Assembly (NCBI GenBank): GCA_030066195.1
Contig: JASJCB010000009.1
Span: 1-64,000, forward strand
From: Acidobacteriota bacterium
GTDB taxonomy: Bacteria; Acidobacteriota; Holophagae; Acanthopleuribacterales; Acanthopleuribacteraceae
Direction of reading: 5' to 3'
Length of the DNA: 64,000 nucleotides
A program made the translations under genes and the position numbers. The notes beneath the pieces were generated by a model that had not been told where the DNA came from, made no database searches, and saw only the letters and a list, made by a program, of their open reading frames with translations. Below, one piece after another: positions 18,401-27,110 of the stretch. The first letter of the stretch is position 1. Every line of letters begins with the position of its first letter.

Positions 18401-18547
18401 GCCACTTTTGGCTACAAGTTTGGGAGTTTTGGGGTTGAACACAAGTTTGTCGGTGTTTCGGTCCGTGTTCCGAGACACCGTTTCCTCGGCCGGGGCATGA
18501 ACTCCCAGGCAAAAGGCCAGCATGATGATTAGGGACACTTTGTACAT
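15461..18547 (-). CDS. Secreted M36-type (fungalysin-like) metallopeptidase with C-terminal repeats
   Basis: A 1028-residue secreted zinc protease. The ATG at 18547 has GGAGGAG eight bases upstream and gives the signal peptide MYKVSLIIMLAFCLGVHA. An FTP-like propeptide region follows (THYFYRQQLQGLPVEGASVV, DGSISKVFNSTW). A basic, charged linker around residues 220-260 may be the propeptide cleavage region. The catalytic domain has HEYGH at about 415-419 and the downstream glutamate in GEGFSDYW near 440, as in M36 and M4-like enzymes. The C-terminal 420 residues contain repeated beta modules (NEVVIHNPSDTAANVTAKVY, HVPADRAVFWSGGVILNPGD, GELGGFQLYGYNA) also found in the adjacent BNR protein. It probably degrades proteins outside the cell or at its surface. 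Confidence 0.88.
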   Translation of the reverse strand: MYKVSLIIMLAFCLGVHAPAEETVSRNTDRNTDKLVFNPKTPKLVAKSGRQAAEAYLKDQWQRFGLEKEARNLKLERVTHSLLGTHYFYRQQLQGLPVEGASVVVSVAKDGSISKVFNSTWPVYSPVAARSSIHLSKEDAMDVSWQHLRVHGELMIEPTGTKAWMVEDGVFRLIWRVRMHTTAPVGDWSLAIDAVDGKVISLQEMSRSRHDKSASVLKQYDGELNNLDVEMERVRKRDREREQRARRAKTAKKADGRGLVFDPDPRTTLNREDIFDASDPEVFTDAYFWRDLKDLTVEDGTYSLTGPWVTVASFNAPATPPSTTTDGIWEFNRGNNAFNDAMTYFQLDQSQRYIQSLGFVGDRAQGGTGIQYRSIEVDTDAENGDDNSFFYSGLNAITYGHGCVDDSEDADVILHEYGHALQYSINPEWFSSGDEGAMGEGFSDYWAGSYSYSTPNGPIFNPEWIYTWDGHVECWPGRVMDQFLAVYDPNRTYFAHQFVSVNVNGQFVQFESDELWATPLFQTLVELTDQGIPRSEVDRMILEGHNGLGSPLRMPEAAASMVNAAAALHPDGPHAQVLRNAFARHNILDRVDSYDYHSIHISPGTSGWQNEVVIHNPSDTAANVTAKVYQGDSSSIGLTDYSELSSEVIVLNPGDTHTFVPGGDRQRWISFESDQPLAGTTVVERSGEGLGSERATIPLLAETEVSSTLVFPHVPADRAVFWSGGVILNPGDTMVNLTYELIGTDGNDLTNLLSGDAPATLAPRQKYVALLAGGLFDDSGSAEKVSWVRITGDGELGGFQLYGYNATDSQIATSGIISQPDQSRGYWPIRASLTNSDFNGFSILNPTDADVTASMYVVYKDRSLSDAQTVTIPARGKKLGLNTASSFQFPSNEEDKLFNLADSTNIQAVVLDSEAPLRVFELVGDTDGSTLDGAAVTGPTSHTVFPNPSGTLELMRLGFPGDVTVHFVDSGQMDVYTMQPNASLQIAIPDGTTAIEVTGDLVLATVIHKDEANRFLATINGKQIAFNP

Positions 18548-19092
18548 GGCTGCCGCTCCTCCTTCCATCAGGTACAGGTCGCATATCATACCACGGTTAG
18601 GGGGGCAGGGTCCCGTGGTTATGCTCAGGTTGGTAAAACAAAGCAATTCCAGTGCCTGTTTACGACCAAAAAGGAGGACCCCCGCCGAACGGTGGTATCA
18701 ATCACTACGAAGCGGCGCGGACATACCCCTACCGCTCAAAAAAAATCAAGCGTGTCTCTCCGGTGAAGAGCCGGAATTGAAAAAAGTCGGGTGCTCCGGC
18801 GGTATCGCCTTTTGGCGGATGTCGGTGATGCTCGACTTCGAGCCGGGCCGGGAAAGCGGGTCAATGCCGCCAAATGTACCGAAAAATGTACCACTTTGGT
18901 ACTGCACCACCCGAGCCGCTGTCACTAGGCTTAGCTTATGAAAAATGAATGGGAACGTGTTCCCGGAGCGGATTCCAGCAAAAGGCCTTTACCTGGATAA
19001 AGCTACCGAGGCAAAGATGAACCCTTCGTCACCGAGATTGTCTCGGGGTGTGTTGCCTTAATTGATCAGACTTGAAGAATGAGGAGAAAATC
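18548..19092. other. Intergenic region, left border of the accessory block
   Basis: About 545 bases between the divergent protease and BNR lipoprotein genes. The only clear structure is the shared GTACC promoter element at 18873-18931. The remaining sequence holds no convincing ORF, RNA gene or insertion-sequence end. Confidence 0.5.
18873..18931 (+). promoter_or_regulatory. Shared GTACC-box promoter, copy A
   Basis: ATGTACC at 18874-18880, ATGTACC at 18886-18892 and the inverted half GGTACT at 18898-18903 are spaced start-to-start by 12 bases. The inner pair is the palindrome GTACC-N5-GGTAC. TAGGCT at 18926-18931 follows after exactly 22 bases and fits a weak -10. It lies about 160-220 bases upstream of the BNR lipoprotein gene. 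The same layout recurs at 26903-26960 (minus strand) and 27111-27168. Confidence 0.75.
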
Positions 19093-22000
19093 ATGAGACC
19101 GTATGGCGTGCTTTTTTTATTTTTGCTGCTTGCGAGTGGGTGCACACCGAGCTTGACCCAGTCCGATGCCGAAATCCAGGCACTTGAATGGCGTTTTGTC
19201 GGCCCGCCGGTAGGTACTCGCGGGACATCGGTGGCGGGCCATCCGAAGAACCAACAGGTGTTCTTTTTCGGGTCGGCGTCAGGGGGCCTGTGGCGGACCG
19301 ATGACGCTGGTCAATATTGGGAGTCTGTAGGCGACGGTCAGTTCCAGATGGGCTCCGTGGGCGCGATTGCGCTCGCCCCCGGCAACCCGGATATCATGTA
19401 CGTGGGTATGGGAGAGCCCCAGCTTCGCGACAGCGTTTCCTGGGGTGACGGCGTTTACAAATCGATCGACGGTGGCAAGACCTGGCAGCATTTGGGTCTC
19501 GAGAAAACCCGCCACATCGCCAGAGTCCGTGTCCATCCACAGAATCCGGACCTCGTTTATTTGGCGGTCATCGGCAACCCCTTCGGTCCCGACGAGCACC
19601 GCGGTGTCTATCGCAGCAGGGACGGGGGTAAGTCCTGGAAGAAGATTCTCCACAAGAGTAATGTCGCCGGGGCTATCGATCTGGTCTTGGACCCAACCGA
19701 CCCCAATATACTCTACGCCTCGATGTTTCAGATTCAACGCAAGACGTGGCAGGTCTGGGCCGGCGGCAAAGATTCGGGGATCTGGAAATCAACCGACGGC
19801 GGCGAGAGCTGGCAGGACCTGACCCGAAAGCCGGGTCTGCCCCAGACGGGGGACCTGGGCCGCATCGGGTTGGCGCACTCGCCCGCCATGCCCAACCGAA
19901 TCACGGCGTTGATCGATTCCGAGGAAAAGTCGGGCGTCTATCAATCGGACGACCGGGGATCGACCTGGAAGCTCATTTCCGACGATGCCAACATCACCGT
20001 TCGCCCCTTCTACTTCAACCACCTCTATGCAGCCCCGACAAACGGCGATGAACTCTGGGTGCTGACCAACAAGCTGTGGCAGTCGCTGGACGGGGGTAAG
20101 AGTTGGAAACAACGCTCCGGAACCAAGGACGACTTCCACGACATGTGGATCGACCCCAATAACCCGGACCGCATGATTGTCACCCACGACGGCGGTACGC
20201 AGGTTACGATGACTGCCGGCCGGACCTGGACCGGGGTGTATACGCAGAGAAACGGCCAGGCTTACCGAGTGGACATCGACGACGAATTCCCCTACCGCAT
20301 CTACAGCAATTTCCAAGACCTGATCTGCTACCGCGTACCCAGTGCCTCCGTCTGGGGCGGAATCTCGATCCAAGACGTCAAGGTCATCGGCACCGGCGAG
20401 TCGGGCCCTTGTGTGCCGCATCCCAGTGACCCGGACCTGGTCTTTACCATGGCCCAGAGCGCAATGGCCGCGGGGGGCGCCCCCATCCAGCGAGTCAACC
20501 TGAAGACAGAACAGTATGAACAGGTGAACGTTTGGCCGGTCGTCACCTTTGGCCGCGGCCAGAAGGACGCCAGGTACCGCTTCAATTGGCATGCGCCGAT
20601 CGTGTTCGATCCCCACGACCCGGAAGTCATCTACACCGCCGCTGAGGTCGTTTTTCGTAGCACGGATCGCGGTCAGTCCTGGGAGACCATCAGCCCCGTG
20701 CTCACCTTCGACGATGAGTCGAAACAGCAACGCGGCGGCTCTGCCTGGATGCCGGAGACCTCCGGTCAAGAGGCCTACAACACCATCCACCGCATGGTGG
20801 CTTCGCCACACGAGAAAGGCGTACTCTGGGTGGGCAGCGACGACGGCAGGCTCCACGTCACCCGCGACGGCGGCAAGACCTGGCAGGATGTCAGCGCCGA
20901 CTGGCCCGAGTGGTCGGATATCTATGAGATCGAGGTCTCTCCTCATGACCCGGGGACGGCCTACGTGGCCATTACCCGCTACCGCACCGCCAACGACCTC
21001 AAGCCCTATCTTTACAAATTCACCAACTACGGCAAGCGGGTAACCAAGATCAGCGGTGCCTTCCCCCAAGATGAGATCACCCGCACCATTCGCGAGGACA
21101 CCGAGCGCAAGGGGTTGCTCTTCGCCGGCACCGAGACCGGTGTCTTTGTCTCGCTGGACGACGGCGCGAGCTGGCGGCGCATGAATCTGAACTTGCCCCG
21201 CGTTCCGGTCCACGACATCAAGATCAAGCACGAGGATCTGGTGATCGGCACCCACGGGCGCGGTTTCTGGATTCTCGATGACATCAGCCCTCTGCGCCAG
21301 TACGAGAAGGACCTTGCCGAAAAGAAGGCGCATCTCTTCGAGCCGCGAACCGCGGTCCGCTTGGGGCGGAATTGGTGGGCCGCTTACGGCGGGGGTGTCT
21401 TCGGCGGCCAGAAGAACTACTTCGTCCAGAACCAGCGGCCCGGGCACACCTTCATCGAGCTCGGCATGGTCAACGGCGAACGCAAGCGCAAGTTCCTGGA
21501 CGCCGGCGACGCCCGACCCGATGGCGCGATCATCTACTACCTCTTGAGTGACCGGGCCAAGGAGGTCAGCCTGACGATCATGGATGAGGAAGGAAACGAG
21601 ATCAAGACCTTCAGCAAGGACCAGATCGGCACCCAGTCCTTCGAGACCCTGGATGGCCTGGGTTATGGACGGGAGGCGCCGGCCGGCGGGAGCGGTCGAC
21701 TCGGCCTCGCCAAGGGCCTCAATCGCTTTGTCTGGGACATGACCTATCCGGATGCGACGCCCGTACCCGGCAGACCGCCCGCCGGCATCGTGCCCATGGC
21801 CGGGCCCGGTAAATACCTGGTGCGCTTGACCGTCGACGGCGAATCGCAGACCCGGCCGTTCGAGCTCCGGATCAATCCGAACGAGACCTGGACTGAGGAG
21901 GACACCGATGCCCGCTTCGCGCTGTGGATCAAGATTCGTGATATTGCCGATAACATGAACCGGGCGATCATCGCTTCGCGGGAAACGGTTGTCAAACTCA

Positions 22001-22278
22001 AAGCAAGCGGTGGGGGAGCCGGGAATGTCAAGGACCTCGAGGCGAAACAGATTGCCCTCGAATCGAGCCTGGTGCCGGTAGGCAAGACCCTGGTCCAGAT
22101 CGCCAACGAGCCCGCCAAGCTGGTGACGAAATTGGCCACGGTCCATCATATGCTATACTCTTCGGAGGGCCGTCCACCCAAGCAGGCCTACGAGGTAGTC
22201 GACACGTTGTCGAAAGAGATCGAGGCTGAGATCACCAAATGGAAGAAGGCGGTCGCCGGCGCGGGGGGCATTCAGTGA
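19093..22278 (+). CDS. BNR/VPS10-type beta-propeller lipoprotein
   Basis: A 1061-residue lipoprotein. The ATG at 19093 follows GAGGAG by six bases; the signal peptide ends in the lipobox LLASGC. Propeller blades with Asp boxes fill the first 700 residues (RTDDAGQYW, SIDGGKTW, SRDGGKSW, STDGGESW, SDDRGSTW, SLDGGKSW, SLDDGASW) and include GTHGRGFWILDDISPLRQ, a phrase common in the WD40/YVTN/BNR-like family annotated as glycosyl hydrolase or sortilin-like. The C-terminal 300 residues are a beta domain (LNRFVWDMTYPDATPVPGRP) and a helical tail with paired helices. A shared GTACC-box promoter drives it. A catalytic activity cannot be claimed from sequence alone. Confidence 0.87.
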   Translation: MRPYGVLFLFLLLASGCTPSLTQSDAEIQALEWRFVGPPVGTRGTSVAGHPKNQQVFFFGSASGGLWRTDDAGQYWESVGDGQFQMGSVGAIALAPGNPDIMYVGMGEPQLRDSVSWGDGVYKSIDGGKTWQHLGLEKTRHIARVRVHPQNPDLVYLAVIGNPFGPDEHRGVYRSRDGGKSWKKILHKSNVAGAIDLVLDPTDPNILYASMFQIQRKTWQVWAGGKDSGIWKSTDGGESWQDLTRKPGLPQTGDLGRIGLAHSPAMPNRITALIDSEEKSGVYQSDDRGSTWKLISDDANITVRPFYFNHLYAAPTNGDELWVLTNKLWQSLDGGKSWKQRSGTKDDFHDMWIDPNNPDRMIVTHDGGTQVTMTAGRTWTGVYTQRNGQAYRVDIDDEFPYRIYSNFQDLICYRVPSASVWGGISIQDVKVIGTGESGPCVPHPSDPDLVFTMAQSAMAAGGAPIQRVNLKTEQYEQVNVWPVVTFGRGQKDARYRFNWHAPIVFDPHDPEVIYTAAEVVFRSTDRGQSWETISPVLTFDDESKQQRGGSAWMPETSGQEAYNTIHRMVASPHEKGVLWVGSDDGRLHVTRDGGKTWQDVSADWPEWSDIYEIEVSPHDPGTAYVAITRYRTANDLKPYLYKFTNYGKRVTKISGAFPQDEITRTIREDTERKGLLFAGTETGVFVSLDDGASWRRMNLNLPRVPVHDIKIKHEDLVIGTHGRGFWILDDISPLRQYEKDLAEKKAHLFEPRTAVRLGRNWWAAYGGGVFGGQKNYFVQNQRPGHTFIELGMVNGERKRKFLDAGDARPDGAIIYYLLSDRAKEVSLTIMDEEGNEIKTFSKDQIGTQSFETLDGLGYGREAPAGGSGRLGLAKGLNRFVWDMTYPDATPVPGRPPAGIVPMAGPGKYLVRLTVDGESQTRPFELRINPNETWTEEDTDARFALWIKIRDIADNMNRAIIASRETVVKLKASGGGAGNVKDLEAKQIALESSLVPVGKTLVQIANEPAKLVTKLATVHHMLYSSEGRPPKQAYEVVDTLSKEIEAEITKWKKAVAGAGGIQ

Positions 22279-22809
22279 ATAGTTGCAACACGCCCTTTCA
22301 CGGGGGTGCTGTCCAATGCAACGATAGAAACGACTTGATTTACTCAAGCCAGGCCGGCGGGAGAGCCTTTCGACGGGATTGTCTCTTGCCGGCCGGTGCG
22401 CCGAAGCTGCTGCCCGCTTACGTTGTGCGGAGCCTGCCGTGGTCCTCTGAAGGCGCGTCCGCGGCGGTCGCCGGCCCGTTTGTCAAAAGCTTCGAGCTGG
22501 ACGAGATCGATTGTCAAGCCACAGATGATGCCGTCATCACACCGGCCGCAATCGACGGTGAAGGTTGCAGGGCATTCACGTATTGCCTCGCATCGGCATC
22601 TTTGCCCGCCCCCCCCCCCAACTAATGACTCACGACTCCTTACATCGGCAGCCGTCTTTTGGCGGCGCCTACATGAGGCTCTTATCAACTTTGCTAAGGC
22701 AGGGTAACTACCCTGCTCGACAAAATACATGCATTAACCGACTTTCGGGACATATGATAAATTCCGACAGTTAGGCGAACCGGTGCCGACCTCGCCCCGG
22801 GAGACTCCC
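22279..22809. other. Leader region of the LuxR-type regulator gene
   Basis: About 530 bases without a convincing gene; short ORFs in it show no recognisable domain. It contains a run of eleven C residues (22609-22619), a perfect inverted repeat (22699-22716) and a good -10 hexamer TATGAT at 22753-22758. It lacks the GTACC box seen in front of the neighbouring units. Confidence 0.5.
22699..22716. promoter_or_regulatory. Perfect inverted repeat upstream of the regulator gene
   Basis: GCAGGGTA-AC-TACCCTGC is an 18-base perfect palindrome centred about 50 bases upstream of the TATGAT hexamer (22753-22758) and about 100 bases upstream of the LuxR-type start codon. Its position suits an operator or an activator site. 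It is unrelated in sequence to the GTACC boxes, so the regulator gene may answer to a different factor. Confidence 0.5.
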
Positions 22810-25494
22810 ATGTCGAAATCGGCTGACTTGATTATCGCTACCAAGTTACATGCTCCTCCGCTCCCCCGTGATTATGTGCCCCGTCACCATTTGTACCAAC
22901 GCCTCGATGAAGGGTTCATCGGTGACCTCGTTGTGATGTGTTCGCCTCCGGGCTATGGAAAAAGCACTCTGCTCAGCCGCTGGTGCGCTGATTCGGAGCG
23001 CCCCTGGGCCTGGATTTCTCTGGATGAGCCCGATAACGACCTGCATCGGTTTCTGCGTTGCATCGTCGCGGCCACACGCCGTGTGTTCCCCAATGCGCTC
23101 GAGCAAACGCGCGCCATGATCAGTGGACCAGAGGTCCCTCCCATAGACGCGTTGGAGGCTGTTCTGATCAACGAGCTCTGCACGCTCGAACGACGCTACG
23201 TGCTGGTGCTCGACGATTACCACCTGATCCACCAGCACACGGTCCACAATCTGGTCGCGGGCTTGGTCCGCCATTCCATCCCCGAGCTCTGCCTGGCCAT
23301 AGCGACCCGGCACGACCCACCCCTGCCCCTTCCCACGCTCCGCGCCCAGGGCCGACTAACCGAGCTGCGTGCCTTGGACCTTCGTTTCGATGTGGCCGAA
23401 ACGACCGAATTTCTGGGCAAGACACTCCCGATGAAAGTGAGCGATAGGATCTCCGCCAGGCTGCAGGAAAAGATGGAAGGCTGGGTGACGGGGCTACGCC
23501 TGGCTGCACTTTCGATGCGGCATCAACCTTCTCTCGAGGCTTTTTTGAAAAGCCTGGATACCAAAAACAGCCTCTTGCTGAGCTACTTTGTCTCTGAAGC
23601 ACTGTCGCATCAACCGGAACCGGTGCGCAACTACCTGATGGTAGCCGCGATCCCCAGCCGATTCTGTGCGCCCATCTGCGATTGTCTTCTGGGAATCGAC
23701 CCAACCGATGAGCGCCCCGCGGGGGCCGAGCTCATCGAGCACATCGTTGCGGAAAACCTCTTTGTCATCCCGTTGGATGAGAAGGGCCGGTGGTTTCGGT
23801 TCCACCACCTGTTCCAGGAGCTTCTGCTGCGCGAGCTCGTAAAGACGCGCGGTAGCGCTTACGTCGCCGAGCAGCATGTCCGCGCGGCAGCCTGGTTCGC
23901 CGAGAACGGCTACATGGAGGAGGCCTTCAATCATTCGCTTAGAAGCGGACACGAGGAGCTTGCCTGTGATCTCCTGGCCGAGCACTACCGGGGGCTGATG
24001 AATGATGAACGGTGGCAGCTCTTGAATAACTGGTTGACGCGGCTACCATGGCAAAGGATCAGCGCCAGGCCGGAGCTTCTCATGGCAAAAGCATGGCTCC
24101 AGGAAAAGCGGCACCAGATCGATGAACTCGCAACCACGCTCGACCGGCTCGATGGGCTCTTGAGCGATGAAGCCTCGCCGCTTCGAGGTGAACGAAATAC
24201 TCTGCGATGCCGAGTTTGTTATGAAAAAGGCGATACCGATGAGGCATTGGCTCTCGGCTTCCGAGGACTGGAGGATTTGCCGGCGGAGAACCCCAGTGCC
24301 CGTGGTATGGCCTTAATTGTCCTGGCAATGACACTTCAGGCGCGCGGCGACATCAAGGGCGCACAGAGCCTGCTGCTCCAAGAGCTCGGAACAAAGGCAA
24401 TCGACGACGATACGCTACGCGCACGGGTGCTCGCGGGCCGGTGTTTCGTCCAGTGGATCGATGCGGATGCCGTCGGCCTTTGCCGGAGCGCCACGCAGTA
24501 TCTCAGTCTCAGCGACAAAACGGGTCTGGACGAGAGCCTTGTAATGGCCGGCTACATGCTCGGCGTAGGCCACTACGAGCGCAACCAGTTGGAAGATGCG
24601 GCGCGGCATCTCGGCGTGGCCGTCGAGAAACCATATGCCGGACCAGCGCAGAACTATGCTCACAGCGTCTTTCTACTCGCGCTCATCCACGGCGCTCGCG
24701 GCGAATGGGAACGCGCTACCGATCTGGCCGAATCGGTCACCGAGTTCGGAATCGATACCGGCAATGCCAACATCACCGCTTTCGTCGACGGATTCAAGGC
24801 CGAGCTCTCGCTGAGGCGCGGCCGTATCGCGGAAGCGGCCGGTTGGGCCGAGCGCTTCGATCCCGAGCCCCTGCATGCCTCTTACCGTTTCTACCTGCCC
24901 CAAAAGACATATGTGAAGTGGCTCATCCAGCAGCCACGCGAAGCGGATCGCCGCCGCGCCGCCGACCTCCTCGACCATATGACTGCTTTCTACGACGACA
25001 TCCACAACCGCCGGATCACCATCGACGTGTTGATCCTGCGGGCACTCCTGGCTGACCTCGAGGACGATGAGCCCCGCGCCCTCGAGTGCCTGGACCGCGC
25101 GATCTCGCTGGCCAGCCCCGGAGGCGTGCTCCGACCCTTCCTGGATCAAGGTCCGCCCCTGGTGCCGCTGCTTCATCGCTTGATCCACAACGGACGTGCG
25201 GGTCACGCCGGGCGCATCATGGCGGCCTTTCGCGAAGAGGTTGCCATCAAGACCAGAACCGCCGCGCCCAATGATGGGTTCGAAATTGCGACCGACGCGC
25301 TCACCAAACGCGAGCGGGAGGTGCTGGTCTTGCTCGGCCGCCGTTTGTCCAACAGCGAGATCGCCGAAGAATTGTACATCTCGCCGGGCACGGTCAAGCG
25401 TCACACCTTGAGCATTTACCAAAAGCTTCAGGTAAAAAGCCGGCGCGAAGCCGTCGAACGTGCCGGCACCATCGGCCTCCTGAACAACACCTGA
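22810..25494 (+). CDS. MalT-like LuxR-family ATP-dependent transcriptional regulator
   Basis: An 894-residue regulator of the large ATP-binding LuxR (LAL/MalT) type. The ATG at 22810 has GGGAG six bases upstream; an in-frame GTG nine codons earlier is less well placed. The N-terminal STAND-type NTPase has the P-loop CSPPGYGKST (residues about 44-53) and the Walker B-like YVLVLDDYHLI. A long TPR-like helical region follows, the usual inducer-sensing part. The C-terminal LuxR helix-turn-helix is complete: LTKREREVLVLLGRRLSNSE and ISPGTVKRHTLSIYQKLQVK. It lies inside the envelope-protein block between two units with the same GTACC-box promoter, which makes it the first candidate to bind those boxes. 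Direct binding is an inference. Confidence 0.92.
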   Translation: MSKSADLIIATKLHAPPLPRDYVPRHHLYQRLDEGFIGDLVVMCSPPGYGKSTLLSRWCADSERPWAWISLDEPDNDLHRFLRCIVAATRRVFPNALEQTRAMISGPEVPPIDALEAVLINELCTLERRYVLVLDDYHLIHQHTVHNLVAGLVRHSIPELCLAIATRHDPPLPLPTLRAQGRLTELRALDLRFDVAETTEFLGKTLPMKVSDRISARLQEKMEGWVTGLRLAALSMRHQPSLEAFLKSLDTKNSLLLSYFVSEALSHQPEPVRNYLMVAAIPSRFCAPICDCLLGIDPTDERPAGAELIEHIVAENLFVIPLDEKGRWFRFHHLFQELLLRELVKTRGSAYVAEQHVRAAAWFAENGYMEEAFNHSLRSGHEELACDLLAEHYRGLMNDERWQLLNNWLTRLPWQRISARPELLMAKAWLQEKRHQIDELATTLDRLDGLLSDEASPLRGERNTLRCRVCYEKGDTDEALALGFRGLEDLPAENPSARGMALIVLAMTLQARGDIKGAQSLLLQELGTKAIDDDTLRARVLAGRCFVQWIDADAVGLCRSATQYLSLSDKTGLDESLVMAGYMLGVGHYERNQLEDAARHLGVAVEKPYAGPAQNYAHSVFLLALIHGARGEWERATDLAESVTEFGIDTGNANITAFVDGFKAELSLRRGRIAEAAGWAERFDPEPLHASYRFYLPQKTYVKWLIQQPREADRRRAADLLDHMTAFYDDIHNRRITIDVLILRALLADLEDDEPRALECLDRAISLASPGGVLRPFLDQGPPLVPLLHRLIHNGRAGHAGRIMAAFREEVAIKTRTAAPNDGFEIATDALTKREREVLVLLGRRLSNSEIAEELYISPGTVKRHTLSIYQKLQVKSRREAVERAGTIGLLNNT

Positions 25495-25548
25495 TAAAAG
25501 GTCTTCTCGATGGACCCCCAGGCAGCGGAGCCCGTTTTCCAGCAGCAA

Positions 25549-26766
25549 TTATTTGCCGGTTATTGAAAAAGCCGCCCCGGGAGCCGGCGCCTTTTCTCGC
25601 CAACTGGAGGGGTCCGCGCCCATTCTTTCGCCGAGATCGGCCAGGTCGCGCATCTTTTCCCGATCGAACATATATTCGGTTTCTAAAATCGGGTAATCCG
25701 AGGGGATGGAAACATAGCGCATGACCATGTCGAGTTCGGGCCTCTGGTTGATCATCCGGGTTAAGGTCTCCGCGTCCTGGAGCGTTTGCAGCCTGGAAGC
25801 TCCCATCAGGATCTGCAGGCTGCGCATGGAAATATCGGCCCAATTGGACGGGATGACCTTGGGCTTCAAAAGCAGCTTGGTATTGACGATGATCCAGAGG
25901 CGCACACGCAAGGGCCTATCGGGTTGCACGAAGTCGAAAGGCGTCACTTCTTCACGGTACAGCCAGTCCCTTTCACCAACTCCGGTGATCATTTGCAAGG
26001 AGGCGCCTCCATCGACGTAGGAGTAGCCACCCATTTCCACCGGAGGAAATGCTCCCGGAATCGCCGAGGACGCGATCAGCCTTCTTGAGAGCAACGCCCT
26101 GGCTTCATCGGCTTGCTGATCGGCCACCATGTCGGCAAGGTCCCAAACGCGCAGCAGGCCGTAATCGAGATTGGTCGAGCCGACAATCAGGGCCCGATTA
26201 TTTTTGGATTCACGCGCGATTTGGCTCACCAAATCGGTTGTCAAACTGTTTCGGATGGTTTCAAACAGAGGCATGGCATCGTAAATGGAAGACTTGCCCC
26301 GCAACAGCCGCCAAAGCGGCCTGCCCTGGATCAGGCCCGAAGGGGTATTGCGATAATAATCCAACAGTGCAGCGTAGGAGGCCCGGCTGCCCACAAAAGC
26401 AAATGGCGCCATCAGGGACCCGGTGCTGATGCCGGTTACGCTGTCGAAGTGAGGCCGTGCGAACTCCCCTTCCTCGATGCGCCCCCAGCCCTTGAGGAAC
26501 CCGGCTCCAAATGCTCCATACTCGCCGCCTCCCGATAGAACGAGAATGTCATAGGATTGGGAAACGTCCGGGTTTTGATACTCGGCCTTCAGTCTGGCCC
26601 GGGTTTTTGCCGAGAGCCTGGCAATGTCTTTTTCATATTGTAATTTGAAATCGGTATAGCCCCCCATGAGCTCGGCTTGGGTCAATTCGCGCTTTTTTGT
26701 CGCACATGAACTCACCAAAAGTATGGCAAATACCGCGAGGTGGCTAAAAATCAATCTATGTTTCAC
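25549..26766 (-). CDS. Patatin-like phospholipase lipoprotein
   Basis: A 405-residue lipoprotein lipid hydrolase. The start is GTG at 26766 with GAGAGG eight bases upstream; the signal peptide ends in the lipobox LLVSSC. Patatin hallmarks are complete: the oxyanion region LSGGGEYGAFGAG (residues 78-89), the nucleophile motif GISTG with Ser114, and DGG with Asp252 (SYVDGGASL), which together form the Ser-Asp dyad. Expected activity is hydrolysis of phospholipid or neutral-lipid acyl esters at the membrane or periplasm. It converges with the regulator gene and is divergent from the nine-gene envelope operon; both flanking promoters carry GTACC boxes, so co-regulation is likely. A long region before the first motif (residues 30-70) is helical and charged. 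Confidence 0.9.
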   Translation of the reverse strand: MKHRLIFSHLAVFAILLVSSCATKKRELTQAELMGGYTDFKLQYEKDIARLSAKTRARLKAEYQNPDVSQSYDILVLSGGGEYGAFGAGFLKGWGRIEEGEFARPHFDSVTGISTGSLMAPFAFVGSRASYAALLDYYRNTPSGLIQGRPLWRLLRGKSSIYDAMPLFETIRNSLTTDLVSQIARESKNNRALIVGSTNLDYGLLRVWDLADMVADQQADEARALLSRRLIASSAIPGAFPPVEMGGYSYVDGGASLQMITGVGERDWLYREEVTPFDFVQPDRPLRVRLWIIVNTKLLLKPKVIPSNWADISMRSLQILMGASRLQTLQDAETLTRMINQRPELDMVMRYVSIPSDYPILETEYMFDREKMRDLADLGERMGADPSSWREKAPAPGAAFSITGK

Positions 26767-26902
26767 GGTTCAAACCTCTCGGGTGGTCATTTCCTGTTAG
26801 GCCCGTCGGCGCCTTTGCCGTGAGAACCGGTATCCGTATCATTTGATTCCTCCCTTTTTTCAGGGCGAACTTCCCGACGGAAAGTTCGAGTCTTGTCTTC
26901 AG

Positions 26903-26960
26903 AGTCTGCGGACGGGAGCTAGACAGGTTAAGTACCAAAAAGGTACATTTCGGGGTACAT
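26903..26960 (-). promoter_or_regulatory. Shared GTACC-box promoter, copy B
   Basis: Read on the minus strand: ATGTACC (26960-26954), ATGTACC (26948-26942) and GGTACT (26936-26931), again spaced 12 bases start-to-start. CAGACT (26908-26903) follows after 22 bases at the -10 position. It points at the patatin lipoprotein gene, whose start is about 135 bases downstream. Confidence 0.75.
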
Positions 26961-27110
26961 TTGGTGCCGACCCTTCGGGACGGTCAAGCGTCATGGATAA
27001 GCTCCGCGCAAAAAACCCGCGCCGCCCCGTCGAACGGGCGCAGGCAAGCATCATTTTCTTTTTGTCGCCGAGGGCCGGTCCAACCGGTACAAAACGGGTC
27101 ACGTCACCAT

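Noticed and set aside
19789..22149. A 786-residue leftward frame opposite the BNR lipoprotein gene
   Set aside because: Antisense shadow; no family features, and the other strand encodes a complete lipoprotein.
22239..22625. Rightward 128-residue ORF after the BNR lipoprotein gene
   Set aside because: It starts inside the preceding gene, crosses the C11 tract and shows no domain; treated as leader sequence.
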